This document shows positions 8,255 to 16,668 of a stretch of 64,000 bases of DNA, in pieces. Every line of letters begins with the position of its first letter. Positions within the stretch are counted from its first letter, which is position 1. The translations under genes and the position numbers were made by a program. The stretch lies in contig NZ_CAJYHX010000031.1 in NCBI RefSeq assembly GCF_913774285.1, positions 94,229-158,228 on the forward strand, read 5' to 3'. Under the pieces are notes generated by a model. It did not search any database, had not been told where the DNA came from, and saw only the letters and a list, made by a program, of their open reading frames with translations. The DNA comes from an uncultured Sphingomonas sp. Lineage in GTDB: Bacteria > Pseudomonadota > Alphaproteobacteria > Sphingomonadales > Sphingomonadaceae.

Positions 8255-9040
8255 TCACTCCCCATCCGGCCGTTCGTAGAGATCCCAGCGATGCTCGCCG
8301 GTCACCGTATCGGCATAGGGCCGCCCGGCGGCGTCCTTGCTCGGCACATAGCGAAAGCGTTTCTGGATCAGCTTGCAGGTGGTCTCGTCGAGGTCGCGAT
8401 TGCCGCTGCTCCGCGTGACGGTGCAGCTCGACACCCGCCCGTTCACGCCCACCACGAAGCGCAGCCCCACCGTGCCGCTCGCCCCGGCATCGAGCGCGGC
8501 GCGCGGATAATCGGCGTCGGAGATCCCGCCGCCGATCCAGCGCAGCGGCACCCCGCCCCCGCCGCCCGGCCCGTTGCCGCGGCCGCCGCTGCCGGTCCCT
8601 TCGCCCTCGCCGCCCGCACCGGTACCCGGTCCCGCGACCGGCGCGGCGCCGGAGGACGAATCGCTGGCCGTCGCTGGCGTAGGGGTCGTTATCATGGGGG
8701 GTGGCTGCAAGACGATCGGCGGAGGCGGCGCGACGACCTCGGTCGCCCGGGAAACGCGGTTGGGCGGCGCCGACGCGCCTTCGGCCTTGGGCGCCGCGCG
8801 CCGCTTGGCGGGTTCGGGCGCGGGCGGCGGCGGGGGTGGCGGCACGTCGAAGCTGATCAGATTCGCGCCCGGATCGGTGCGGACCACCGTCTGCGCCCGC
8901 AACCCTGCGAACAGAAGCGCCGCCAGCAGCGCCTCCACCGCGACCGCGGCGGCAGCCCCCCGTGCACGAGAGCCTCCGGAAATCACCGGAGTCGTCCCGA
9001 TCGTTGCGGGTTCATGCAACCGAAATGTGGCATGGCACAT
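8255..9040 (-). CDS. TonB-family energy transducer
   Basis: A 261-aa protein with the TonB layout: a short cytoplasmic start, one membrane anchor at about residues 28-49 (AAAAVAVEALLAALLFAGL), a Pro-rich periplasmic stretch (VPPPPPPPAPEP), a Gly-rich linker, and a TonB C-terminal domain. The domain reads YPRAALDAGASGTVGLRFVV, then SSCTVTRSSGNRDLDETTC and FRYVPSKDAAGRP. It would couple the proton gradient to outer-membrane receptors. ExbB/ExbD are not adjacent. The glycine linker is unusually long. Which TonB paralogue this is cannot be said. Confidence 0.88.
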   Translation of the reverse strand: MCHATFRLHEPATIGTTPVISGGSRARGAAAAVAVEALLAALLFAGLRAQTVVRTDPGANLISFDVPPPPPPPAPEPAKRRAAPKAEGASAPPNRVSRATEVVAPPPPIVLQPPPMITTPTPATASDSSSGAAPVAGPGTGAGGEGEGTGSGGRGNGPGGGGGVPLRWIGGGISDADYPRAALDAGASGTVGLRFVVGVNGRVSSCTVTRSSGNRDLDETTCKLIQKRFRYVPSKDAAGRPYADTVTGEHRWDLYERPDGE

Positions 9041-9080
9041 TGATACGCTTCGAACACGAACCGAAAGATGGGGTCCGAAT

Positions 9081-9407
9081 ATGCGTAAGACAATCGCCGC
9101 GCTCGCTGCCTTTGCCCTGGTGATGCCGGTCGCGATGCCGATCAGCGTGGCCAGCGCCCAGTCGCGCTACGAAGGCAAATCCAAGTCCAGCCGCAACTAT
9201 CGCTACGTCAAGCGCTGCCGCAAGTCGAAGGGCGAAGCGGGCCTGATCGCAGGCGGTGTCGCGGGTGCGCTCGCCGGTCCGTCGGTGGTCGGCGGCGGCC
9301 TGCTCGGCGCCGCGGCCGGCGGTGTTGCCGGTGCGCTGGGCGGCCGCGCGATCGACCGCACGATCACCGCGAAGAACCGCTGCGGCTACGTGCGCGTCCG
9401 CCGCTGA
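9081..9407 (+). CDS. Glycine-zipper outer-membrane-type small protein
   Basis: A 108-aa exported protein with a signal peptide (MRKTIAALAAFALVMPVAMP, ending ASAQ). A glycine-zipper segment of about 45 residues follows: GEAGLIAGGVAGALAGPSVV, then GGGLLGAAAGGVAGALGGR. It resembles 17-kDa surface antigen and YmgG/Rick17-like proteins, which span or associate with the outer membrane. Two Cys residues (KRCRKS and KNRCGY) could pair. Function is unknown beyond an envelope role. The ATG at 9081 is the only start that gives the signal peptide. A hairpin terminator follows. Confidence 0.8.
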   Translation: MRKTIAALAAFALVMPVAMPISVASAQSRYEGKSKSSRNYRYVKRCRKSKGEAGLIAGGVAGALAGPSVVGGGLLGAAAGGVAGALGGRAIDRTITAKNRCGYVRVRR

Positions 9408-9414
9408 GCGATCG

Positions 9415-9441
9415 AAGGGGCGGGCCCGGTCCCGCCCCTTT
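9415..9441 (+). terminator. Rho-independent terminator
   Basis: A 10-bp stem (9415-9424 aaggggcggg with 9431-9440 cccgcccctt) and a 6-base loop end in TTT, eight bases after the glycine-zipper gene. Confidence 0.75.
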
Positions 9442-9522
9442 CCAAACTGCCCTGCATCGGCCAGAAACCGGCCCTATGTCGCGGCGCCGAGCGCCCGCCC
9501 CCAAGATGCAGGAAGTACGCGT

Positions 9523-11319
9523 ATGTCCAGCTATGCCGATCGTCTGAACGCCCTTCGTGCGCAACTCGCGCAGGACGCACTCGACGGTTTCGTCGTGCCG
9601 CTCACCGACGAGCACATGTCCGAATATGTCGGCGCCTATGCCCAGCGGCTGGCCTGGCTCACCGGCTTTCAGGGTTCGGCTGGCGCCGCCGTGGTGCTGG
9701 GCAGCGAGGCCGCGATCTTCACCGATGGGCGCTATACCCTCCAAGTCCGCCAGCAGGTCTCGGCCGACCACTGGGAATATGTCGGCGTGCCCGCGACCAG
9801 CATCGCCGACTGGCTGGGTGCGCATGCCCCGAACGGCGGTCGCATCGGCTATGATCCCTGGCTGCACACCCGCGCCTGGGTGGAGGAAGCCCGCAAGGCG
9901 CTGGCCGAGAAGGGCGCGACGCTAGTCCCCGTCACCCGCAACCCGATCGATGCCGTCTGGGCCGACCAGCCCAGTCCCTCCGACGCGCCGCTGGCGGTGC
10001 TCGACGAGGCGCTGGCCGGCAAGTCCTCCGCCGCCAAGCGCGCCGAGATTGCCGACTGGCTCCAGGCGCGGAACGCCGATGCGGTGGTGATCGCTGCACT
10101 CGATTCGATCGCCTGGACGTTCAACGTGCGCGGCGACGACGTGACCCACACGCCGGTCGCGCTCGCCTATACGGTGATCCATGCCGACGGCACCGCTGAC
10201 CTGTTCGTCGCACCCGAGAAGGTGACCGATGCGGTGCGCCAGCATCTCGGCAACGCCGTGCGCATCCAGGATCGCGCTGCGTTCGCACCTGCGCTGGGCG
10301 GCTTCGCGGGCAAGCGCGTCGTGGCGGACCCGGGCACCGCGGTGTCGGCGATCTTCGACGGACTGGAAGCGGGCGGCGCCACGGTGCTCGCGCTGCGCGA
10401 TCCGGTGATCCTCGCCAAGGCGATCAAGAACCCCGCCGAGGTTGCCGGGCACAAGGCCGCGCAGGCCCGCGACGGCGCCGCGCTCAGCCGCTTCCTCAAA
10501 TGGTTCGAGGAAACCGCACCGCAGGGCGGGCTCACCGAGATGTCGGCGGCGGACAAGCTGCGCGCCTTCCGCGAGGCGACGGGTCGGTTCAAGGACCTGT
10601 CCTTCGACACCATCTCGGCGACCGGCCCGAACGGCGCGATCCCGCACTATAAGGTCACCGACGAATCGAGCCTGCCGATCGAGCGCGGCCAGCTGTTCCT
10701 TATCGATTCGGGCGGGCAATATGGCGACGGCACCACCGACGTCACCCGCGTGATGCCGGTCGGCGACGCCAGCCACGAGATGAAGGACCGCTTCACGCGC
10801 GTGCTCAAGGGCCATATCGCGATCGCTACCGCCATCTTCCCCGACGGCACCACCGGCGCGCAGATCGACGGCTTCGCGCGGCGGCCGCTGTGGGAAGCGG
10901 GGCTCGATTTCGCCCATGGCACCGGTCACGGCGTCGGCGCCTATCTCTCGGTGCACGAAGGCCCGCAGCGGATCGCTCCGCCCTCCTATCCCGGCGGGCA
11001 GGCGCTGGAGCCGCTGCGTGCGGGCATGTTCCTCTCGAACGAGCCCGGCTATTACAAGGCGGGCGAATACGGCATCCGGATCGAGAATCTGGTTCACGTC
11101 GTCGAGCGGACGATCCCCGGCGGCGACAAGCCGATGCTGGCGTTCGAGACGCTCACCTTCGCGCCGATCGAGCGCAGCCTGATCCTGCCCGAACTGCTGT
11201 CGTCGGAAGAGCGCGCCTGGCTAGATGCGTATCATGCCGAGGTGCTGGCGATTGTCGGCCCGCAGCTGGAGGGCGCGGAACGGACCTGGCTAGAAGCGAA
11301 GTGCGCGCCGATCGCGTGA
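9523..11319 (+). CDS. pepP: Xaa-Pro aminopeptidase (M24B family)
   Basis: A 598-aa aminopeptidase P of the three-domain type: two creatinase-like N-terminal domains and a C-terminal pita-bread metalloprotease domain. The dinuclear metal ligands are seen as D and D in LIDSGGQYGDGTTDVTR, H in GTGHGVGAYLSVHEGP, E in LSNEPGYY and E near GIRIENLVHV. It removes N-terminal residues next to proline in the cytoplasm. The ATG at 9523 begins MSSYADRLNALRAQL and fits the family; upstream sequence in frame belongs to the previous gene. Length of about 600 aa matches long APP enzymes. Confidence 0.94.
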   Translation: MSSYADRLNALRAQLAQDALDGFVVPLTDEHMSEYVGAYAQRLAWLTGFQGSAGAAVVLGSEAAIFTDGRYTLQVRQQVSADHWEYVGVPATSIADWLGAHAPNGGRIGYDPWLHTRAWVEEARKALAEKGATLVPVTRNPIDAVWADQPSPSDAPLAVLDEALAGKSSAAKRAEIADWLQARNADAVVIAALDSIAWTFNVRGDDVTHTPVALAYTVIHADGTADLFVAPEKVTDAVRQHLGNAVRIQDRAAFAPALGGFAGKRVVADPGTAVSAIFDGLEAGGATVLALRDPVILAKAIKNPAEVAGHKAAQARDGAALSRFLKWFEETAPQGGLTEMSAADKLRAFREATGRFKDLSFDTISATGPNGAIPHYKVTDESSLPIERGQLFLIDSGGQYGDGTTDVTRVMPVGDASHEMKDRFTRVLKGHIAIATAIFPDGTTGAQIDGFARRPLWEAGLDFAHGTGHGVGAYLSVHEGPQRIAPPSYPGGQALEPLRAGMFLSNEPGYYKAGEYGIRIENLVHVVERTIPGGDKPMLAFETLTFAPIERSLILPELLSSEERAWLDAYHAEVLAIVGPQLEGAERTWLEAKCAPIA

Positions 11320-11325
11320 ACTGAA

Positions 11326-11465
11326 GATCCTCCCCGGCACGGGGAGGGGGACCAAGACGCGCAGCGGCTTGGTGGAGGGGGAGCACAGCGGGCCAGTCCC
11401 TTGTGGAGATCCCCCTCCACCACCGCCTACGGCGGCGGTCCCCCTCCCCGTTCCGGGGAGGATCG
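11326..11465. repeat. Intergenic palindromic repeat, CCCCGGCACGGGG-type
   Basis: The arms are gatcctccccggcacgggga and tccccgttccggggaggatc, with inner arms ggtggagggg and ccccctccacc. It is the sister of the element at 1372-1497 and sits between convergent pepP and a small gene. Confidence 0.8.
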
Positions 11466-11467
11466 TC

Positions 11468-11605
11468 TCAGTCCGCCGATTCGGGGGGCGCTTCCGTCCC
11501 CTGCCCGGCTCCTTCCGCCTTCACTCCGCGCGCCTGCGCCTTCCGCCGCCGCAGGTTTTCGCGCAGTTTTTCGGCCAGTCGGGCCTGCTTATCCACATCC
11601 TTCAT
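11468..11605 (-). CDS. Small basic helical protein, function unknown
   Basis: A 45-aa reading frame starting MKDVDKQARLAEKLRENLR, then RRKAQARG and an acidic, Pro-rich tail. The first half is an amphipathic, strongly basic helix. Short proteins with the pattern KxARLAxxLRxNLxRRKxQ are familiar from sphingomonad genomes, always hypothetical. No clear ribosome site is seen. The frame runs on upstream through the tRNA antisense, so only the ATG at 11605 is sensible. Moderate support only. Confidence 0.5.
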   Translation of the reverse strand: MKDVDKQARLAEKLRENLRRRKAQARGVKAEGAGQGTEAPPESAD

Positions 11606-11706
11606 GCGAAAAGCGATAAACCGGCATGATGCGGGTTGACAATCACGGGTCCCCAAGCAAATAGGCCCCTCCCGCACGGCGCTGGTCGCCGCGGTTGGAA
11701 AACAGT

Positions 11707-11781
<75 letters not shown>

Positions 11782-11860
11782 TTTTCCCCTTCATGACAGA
11801 AGAGTTTGCCCGCAAGGGCCTCGCCGCTGGCGCGGCTTTGCCGATATGTCTCCAAACAAC

Positions 11861-11887
11861 GTCATCCCGGCGGAAGCCGGGATCCAT
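11861..11887. repeat. Single copy of the GTCATCCCGGCG...CCGGGATCCA repeat
   Basis: gtcatcccggcggaagccgggatccat forms a hairpin (atcccggc with gccgggat). The same unit occurs as inverted pairs at 29873-29967 and, in a variant form, at 52826-52921. It lies between tRNA-Thr and the fucosidase gene. Confidence 0.75.
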
Positions 11888-11978
11888 TCGCCTGTAGGTT
11901 TCAGCTAGAGCCGAAGCGTCGGCCCCAATGGATGCCGACTGGTGGAGGGAGCGGCCACACCGACCGCCCCGGCACCCC

Positions 11979-13589
11979 TCACCCCCGCCGCAGCCCGTCG
12001 ATCCGCACCACCGGCACCGTCCCGAGCCCCTTGGGCAGCGTCACCGTCAGCCCCGCCTGCGATTGCCGGAATGGGACGTCGCCGCCGCCCAGCAGCCGCG
12101 CCCGCGCCACCCGCCCCGCCTTCAGCCCTAGCGCCTCCACCGTCACCGGTCCGCTCGGCGCCTTGAGGAAGAACAGGTACAGCGTGTCGCCCTTGGTGGT
12201 GAAGCGCACGTCCCGCTCGGTGAAGCCCTTGAAGCCGTTCTCGTTCTGCATGCCCGCGGCGAGCTGGGTTGGCCCCTCGCCATAGACGCGCCACGGCCGG
12301 GTGCCGAACACCGCCTCGCTGTTCACCGCCATCCAGGCGCCGAGATCATCGAGGATGCGCTCTTCCTCCGAGTCGATCGATCCGTCGCCGCGCTGCGGCA
12401 CCGAGAGCAGCAGGTTGCCGTTCTTCGAGATCACGTCGGCCAGGCGCTGGAGCACGTCGTTCGCCGACTTGTAGCGCTTCTCGGTGTAGAGGCTTCGCTT
12501 GTAGAACCAGTCGCCCAGGCAGGTGTCGGTCTGCCAGGGCTCGTCCCACAGCCGGTCGGCGAAGCCGCGCTCGACATCCTGCACCAGCCCGAAGCGTGCA
12601 TAGGGCTTCAACTGCTTGGCGTTGAGCACCACGTCGATCTTGCCGCGCTTCGCGATCGAGCGGTTATAGTAATCGGCCGCCGCGGCCAGCCCCACGGGTC
12701 CGAAGGGCAGCTCGTAATCGTCGAAATAGCAGAGGTCGGGCTGGTATTTGGTGACCAGGTCGACCTGCCGCTGCAGCCAGCGCGTCGCATAGGCAGCGTC
12801 GCCGGCGGGGCCGTGCTCGACCCACTGGCCGTCATGATCCTCGTGCCACTTGCCCATTGCCTGCATCGTGTCGATGCCGTCGGGCGCGACGATGTGCTTG
12901 CCGGTGTAGAGCAGCTGCGGATCGAGCCCCTCCCACCATTTGCCCGCGCCGTCCGCCTTGGTCAGGCGGAAGGCGTCGTAGCGCTCGCCCTTGCGCGCGC
13001 CTTCGGGATCATAGCCATAGGCGGGCTGGTACCAGTGCCAGGCATGCGCGGCATGGTTGGAGACGCCGAAGCGAAGCCCATGCGCGCGCGCCACCTTTTC
13101 CCAGGTGCCGACCACGTCGCGCTTTGGGCCCACGCGCAGGCTGTTCCAGGGATGGTAGGCGCTGTCATAGCAGTCGAGATTGTCGTGGTGGCAGGCCAGC
13201 GACACGAAATATTTGGCACCGGCCTTCACATAGCGCCGCATCAGCGCCTCCGGGTCCCAGCGCTCGGCGGTCCAGCGATTCTGGACCTCCATGAAGCCGA
13301 CATCGGCAGGGTGGCCATAGGTCTTGCGGTGGAAGTCCGAGGCGGGGTGGCCCTGCATGTACATGAAGCGGCCATACCAGTCGCCCTGCTCGGGCACGGA
13401 CTGCGGGCCCCAGTGCGACCAGATCCCGAACTTCGCGTCGCGAAACCAGTCCGGATAGCGGTAGTTCGCGACCAGCGACGGCCAGCTTGCCTGCACCGGC
13501 CCCTGTGCCGTCACCTGCGCCCGCGCCACCGCAGGGAGCGCCGCCAGCCCCGCCAGCACGCCACGCCGCCGCCACCCTGATCCGATCAT
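11979..13589 (-). CDS. Exported alpha-L-fucosidase (GH29)
   Basis: A 536-aa glycoside hydrolase that releases L-fucose from fucosylated glycans. The N-terminus MIGSGWRRRGVLAGLAALP with ARAQ is a Tat-like signal peptide. GH29 features follow: DAKFGIWSHWGPQSVPEQ, AKYFVSLACHHDN, the region FGVSNHAAHAW, and QPDLCYFDDYELPFG, where the catalytic nucleophile Asp of GH29 is expected. ISKNGNLLLSVPQRGDGSI is also typical. The ATG at 13589 follows ggaggt. It is divergent from an exported esterase gene, and the fucose catabolic operon lies 2.3 kb away, which supports fucoside as substrate. Confidence 0.9.
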   Translation of the reverse strand: MIGSGWRRRGVLAGLAALPAVARAQVTAQGPVQASWPSLVANYRYPDWFRDAKFGIWSHWGPQSVPEQGDWYGRFMYMQGHPASDFHRKTYGHPADVGFMEVQNRWTAERWDPEALMRRYVKAGAKYFVSLACHHDNLDCYDSAYHPWNSLRVGPKRDVVGTWEKVARAHGLRFGVSNHAAHAWHWYQPAYGYDPEGARKGERYDAFRLTKADGAGKWWEGLDPQLLYTGKHIVAPDGIDTMQAMGKWHEDHDGQWVEHGPAGDAAYATRWLQRQVDLVTKYQPDLCYFDDYELPFGPVGLAAAADYYNRSIAKRGKIDVVLNAKQLKPYARFGLVQDVERGFADRLWDEPWQTDTCLGDWFYKRSLYTEKRYKSANDVLQRLADVISKNGNLLLSVPQRGDGSIDSEEERILDDLGAWMAVNSEAVFGTRPWRVYGEGPTQLAAGMQNENGFKGFTERDVRFTTKGDTLYLFFLKAPSGPVTVEALGLKAGRVARARLLGGGDVPFRQSQAGLTVTLPKGLGTVPVVRIDGLRRG

Positions 13590-13791
13590 TATTACCTCCG
13601 CTGCACCATCACGATACCAGCTTGATACCGCACTGCGACGGGAACGCCATCGCCCCATCGATCGGCGCCGGTTGCGCCGTGCCGGTGATTCTGCAACCAC
13701 GCCGCGGTACCGCTACCAGAATCGGCAGCAAGGCACCGCGAAGCCTGGACGTTCGCCCTGGCACGGCCGCGCCGCAGAGAGAGGAATGCCC

Positions 13792-14760
13792 ATGTTCGAA
13801 GACTTGACGCGCCGAACGATGCTCACCGGCATGGCCGCCACCGCCACGCTGGCTGCGCTGCCCGCCCATGCTGCGGGTGAAGACGAGGTGCTGCCGCTCT
13901 GGCCGGGCTCGCCGCCGGGATCGCCCGCCACCCCGCCGACGCCGAAATACGAGCAGCGCTCGAAGGACCCGAATTTCAACGATCGCTGGCTGACCGGCGT
14001 CGATCGCCCGTCGCTCACCGTGCGCCGTCCCGCCACGCCCAACGGCGCCGCGGTGATGCTGATGCCGGGCGGCGGCTATGGCTTCCTCGCGATCGACAAT
14101 GAGGGCGAGGAACAGGCGCGCTGGCTCAATGCGCTGGGCATCACCGCCTTCATCCTGCGCTACCGCATCCCCACCGAGGGCTGGGCCAACCGTTCCACCG
14201 TGCCCCTCGCCGACGCGCAGCGCGGGCTGCGGCTGATCCGCGCCTCGGCCAAGCGCTACGGCATTGACCCCGCGAGGATCGCGACGATCGGCTTCTCGGC
14301 CGGCGGCCACCTCGCCGGCAGCCTGGCGACCCGCCATGCCGAGCGCGTCTACACCCCCGTCGACGCCGCCGACCAGCTTTCCGCCCGCCCCGATCTCGCC
14401 GGGCTGATCTACCCGGTGGTGAGCATGGCCGCGCCGTTCACCCATATCGGCTCGCGCGATCAGCTGTTCGGCACCGGCGCCGATCCCAAGGCGCTCGACG
14501 CCGCGTCGGTGGAGAAGCGCGTCACTGCCGAGACGCCGCCGATCTTCCTCACCCATGCCAGTGACGACGGGCTGGTGCCGATCGAGAACAGCATCGCGCT
14601 CTACCAGGCGCTGCTCGCCGCCAAGCGCCCGGGCGAGTTGCATGCGTTCGACCAGGGCGGCCACGGTTTCGGCGTGCGCCTGCCCAAGACGGTGCCCGCC
14701 TCGGCCTGGCCGACCCTGTTCGCAGCCTATGCGCGGCGGCTGGGGCTGCTCGCCGGCTGA
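13792..14760 (+). CDS. Exported alpha/beta-hydrolase, acetyl-xylan-esterase-like
   Basis: A 322-aa alpha/beta-hydrolase with a Tat-like signal (MFEDLTRRTMLTGMAATAT, ending AHAA). An oxyanion-hole block MLMPGGGYGFLA is followed by the nucleophile elbow IGFSAGGHLAGSLA, a catalytic Asp in THASDDGLVPIENS and a His in FDQGGHGFGVRLP. This is the pattern of carbohydrate acetyl esterases often paired with glycoside hydrolases. It probably removes acetyl groups so that the neighbouring fucosidase can act (inference). The ATG at 13792 lies 6 bases after gagagagga; an in-frame ATG at 13786 is possible but too close to that site. Confidence 0.85.
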   Translation: MFEDLTRRTMLTGMAATATLAALPAHAAGEDEVLPLWPGSPPGSPATPPTPKYEQRSKDPNFNDRWLTGVDRPSLTVRRPATPNGAAVMLMPGGGYGFLAIDNEGEEQARWLNALGITAFILRYRIPTEGWANRSTVPLADAQRGLRLIRASAKRYGIDPARIATIGFSAGGHLAGSLATRHAERVYTPVDAADQLSARPDLAGLIYPVVSMAAPFTHIGSRDQLFGTGADPKALDAASVEKRVTAETPPIFLTHASDDGLVPIENSIALYQALLAAKRPGELHAFDQGGHGFGVRLPKTVPASAWPTLFAAYARRLGLLAG

Positions 14761-14819
14761 ACGCAACGATCGGCGTCCCGAAGCGTCTTTTCCTTGAATA
14801 ATCAATGAGGAGGCGCCGC

Positions 14820-14951
14820 ATGGACCCGAGAACCGAACCCGTCGAGAAGCGCGCCCGCAAGGGGCTCGGCGCCGTCGCGCTGATCGTACTGGCGATCATC
14901 GCGACGGTGTTTGTCGGCTACAACATCTACTACGCCGTCACGCCGGGCTGA
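14820..14951 (+). CDS. 43-residue single-pass membrane protein
   Basis: A short frame with a good aggagg site (gaggaggcgccgc before ATG 14820). The product begins MDPRTEPVEKRARKGLG, followed by a membrane segment of about 18 hydrophobic residues (AVALIVLAIIATVFVG) and a short tail YNIYYAVTPG. Basic residues before the segment predict the N-terminus inside. It ends two bases before the convergent iclR-type gene stop. Function is unknown; it could belong to the esterase transcript. Confidence 0.6.
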   Translation: MDPRTEPVEKRARKGLGAVALIVLAIIATVFVGYNIYYAVTPG

Positions 14952-14953
14952 GC

Positions 14954-15805
14954 CTAGTCGGCGCCCAGCCGGGCGCGGCGGCGGCGGACCGGGCTGGCGA
15001 TCGACAGGCTGGGCACCACCGGCGACTCCACCCGATCGAACCAGCCGAGCGCCGAGGAGATCGCCGTCGCCGTGCTCCGCAGGACCGCCAGTGCCTCTTC
15101 CTGCGAGACGTGCGGCGCGTCGTCGATCGCCGCCAGGAACGGAATGGTCAGCGCCGCGACGACATGGCCGTCGAAACCGAAGATCGGGCAGCTCATGTCC
15201 GATACGCCCGCCATCCGCGCGCTGGGGATCGATTCATACCCCTTGGCGCGCACCTCGCCCAACCGATCCAGCAACTCCCTGGGAAGCCCCTTCGGGTACA
15301 GCGCTGCGCGCCGCTCCTCGTCCATCGCCGAAAGCAGCACATGGCCCGAACAGCTGGTCAGCAGGTCGATCTCGGTGCCCAGCCGCACCGCGAATCCGGT
15401 CTGGCCCGGGCTCTCCTGCCGCGCGACGATCAACCCGCGCGTGCCGTTGACCACCACCAGGTGGCAGGATTGCACCGTCGCCGCCGCCAGGCTGTGCATC
15501 AGCGGCGTCGCGACGTGGGTGAGCTCCTGCGCCGGCGTGGCGCGGTGAGCGATTTCCAGCACGCGGTAGGTCACCCGGTAGCGATCGCTGGCGCCGTCCT
15601 TGTGCAGCCACCCCCGCCGATCGAGCACGACGATGATGCGGAACAGCTCGCTGATCGATCGCCCCAGCCGCTGCGCGATCTCGCTGATCGTCAGCCCCTG
15701 CGGCTCGGTGCCGAGCAGTTCGATGACGTCGATCGCCTTTTCCAGCGCAGGCGCGGCATAGGCGGGCGATTTGTCGGCCGACGCGGTGGGTGCATTCTCG
15801 CTCAT
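14954..15805 (-). CDS. IclR-family transcriptional regulator of the fucose locus
   Basis: A 283-aa regulator. The N-terminal winged helix-turn-helix is seen at ALEKAIDVIELLGTEPQGLT, then SEIAQRLGRSISELFRIIVV. The C-terminal ligand-binding domain contains VVNGTRGLIVARQESPGQTG, LLTSCSGHVLLSAM and SCPIFGFDGHVVAALTIPF. It is divergent from the fucose operon, 122 bases apart, so it very likely controls that operon. The inducer is unknown; L-fuconate or a later intermediate would be a fair guess. An alternative ATG 12 codons upstream exists at 15841; neither start has a clear ribosome site. Confidence 0.88.
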   Translation of the reverse strand: MSENAPTASADKSPAYAAPALEKAIDVIELLGTEPQGLTISEIAQRLGRSISELFRIIVVLDRRGWLHKDGASDRYRVTYRVLEIAHRATPAQELTHVATPLMHSLAAATVQSCHLVVVNGTRGLIVARQESPGQTGFAVRLGTEIDLLTSCSGHVLLSAMDEERRAALYPKGLPRELLDRLGEVRAKGYESIPSARMAGVSDMSCPIFGFDGHVVAALTIPFLAAIDDAPHVSQEEALAVLRSTATAISSALGWFDRVESPVVPSLSIASPVRRRRARLGAD

Positions 15806-15927
15806 GCCAGCTAGGCTAGCCAATGCGACGAGCGGTGTCATGCCACTTGCGAACAATCGCGGCTTGCGCCTAAGAATGTGAAAGTCATTTTGACCTATGA
15901 AAACGTTCTGAAGGAGTTGGGGAGGCG
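15806..15927. promoter_or_regulatory. Divergent promoter region between iclR-type gene and fucose operon
   Basis: The 122-base intergenic region is less G+C-rich than its surroundings and holds two short symmetrical sites: GTCA-TTT-TGAC at 15884-15894 and AACGTT at about 15902-15907. An aaggag ribosome site follows at about 15911-15916. Either site could be the IclR-type operator. No convincing -35/-10 pair could be fixed by eye. Confidence 0.5.
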
Positions 15928-16668
15928 ATGCGTTTCGGCAACAAGACCGCGCTGGTAACCGCGGCAGGGCACGGCATCGGCCGCGCGACCGCGCTGCGAC
16001 TGCGCGACGAGGGCGCCAGGGTGTTCGCGCTCGACCGCGACGCTGCCGCGCTCGCGACGCTCGACGGCGTGGAGCCGGTGGTGCTCGATCTGCTCGATGC
16101 CGACGCCATCGCCGCACTCCCCGAGACGATCGGCCAGGTCGACGTGCTCGCCAACATCGCCGGTTTCGTGGCGGCGGGCTCGATCCTCGACGGGACCGAC
16201 GCCGACTGGATGCTCTCCTTCGACCTCAACGTCCATGCGATGCACCGCATGATCCGCGCCTTCCTGCCGGGCATGCTGGCGCAAGGCGGCGGCGCGATCG
16301 TCAACATGTCGTCGATTGCGTCGAGCGTGAAGGGCATCCCCAACCGCCATGCCTATGGTGCCTCGAAGGCAGCCGTAATCGGCCTGACCAAATCGGTGGC
16401 GGCGGACTTCGTCGCCAAGGGCATCCGCTGCAACGCGGTGTGCCCGGGCACGGTCGACACGCCCAGCCTCCGCCAGCGCGTCGCCGAACAGGCCGCGCAG
16501 CAGGGCATCGCGGTCGAGGAAGCACATGCCGCCTTCGTCGCGCGCCAGCCCATGGGTCGGCTCGGCCTGGAAGACGAGATCGCCGCGCTGATCTGTTACC
16601 TCGCCAGCGACGAGGCCAGCTTCACCACCGGCGCGGTGCATGTGATCGACGGCGGGTGGGTGAACTGA
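15928..16668 (+). CDS. SDR dehydrogenase, probable 2-keto-3-deoxy-L-fuconate dehydrogenase
   Basis: A 246-aa short-chain dehydrogenase. The cofactor site is TAAGHGIGRA, an acidic residue in FALDRDAAAL predicts NAD, ANIAG lies where NNAG is usual, and the catalytic set is S in NMSSIAS with YGASK. In the non-phosphorylative L-fucose route this family oxidises 2-keto-3-deoxy-L-fuconate to the 2,4-diketo acid. Assignment rests on context: the L-fuconate dehydratase gene follows with a one-base overlap (TGATG). It is the first gene of the operon, opposite the IclR-type regulator. Confidence 0.83.
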   Translation: MRFGNKTALVTAAGHGIGRATALRLRDEGARVFALDRDAAALATLDGVEPVVLDLLDADAIAALPETIGQVDVLANIAGFVAAGSILDGTDADWMLSFDLNVHAMHRMIRAFLPGMLAQGGGAIVNMSSIASSVKGIPNRHAYGASKAAVIGLTKSVAADFVAKGIRCNAVCPGTVDTPSLRQRVAEQAAQQGIAVEEAHAAFVARQPMGRLGLEDEIAALICYLASDEASFTTGAVHVIDGGWVN

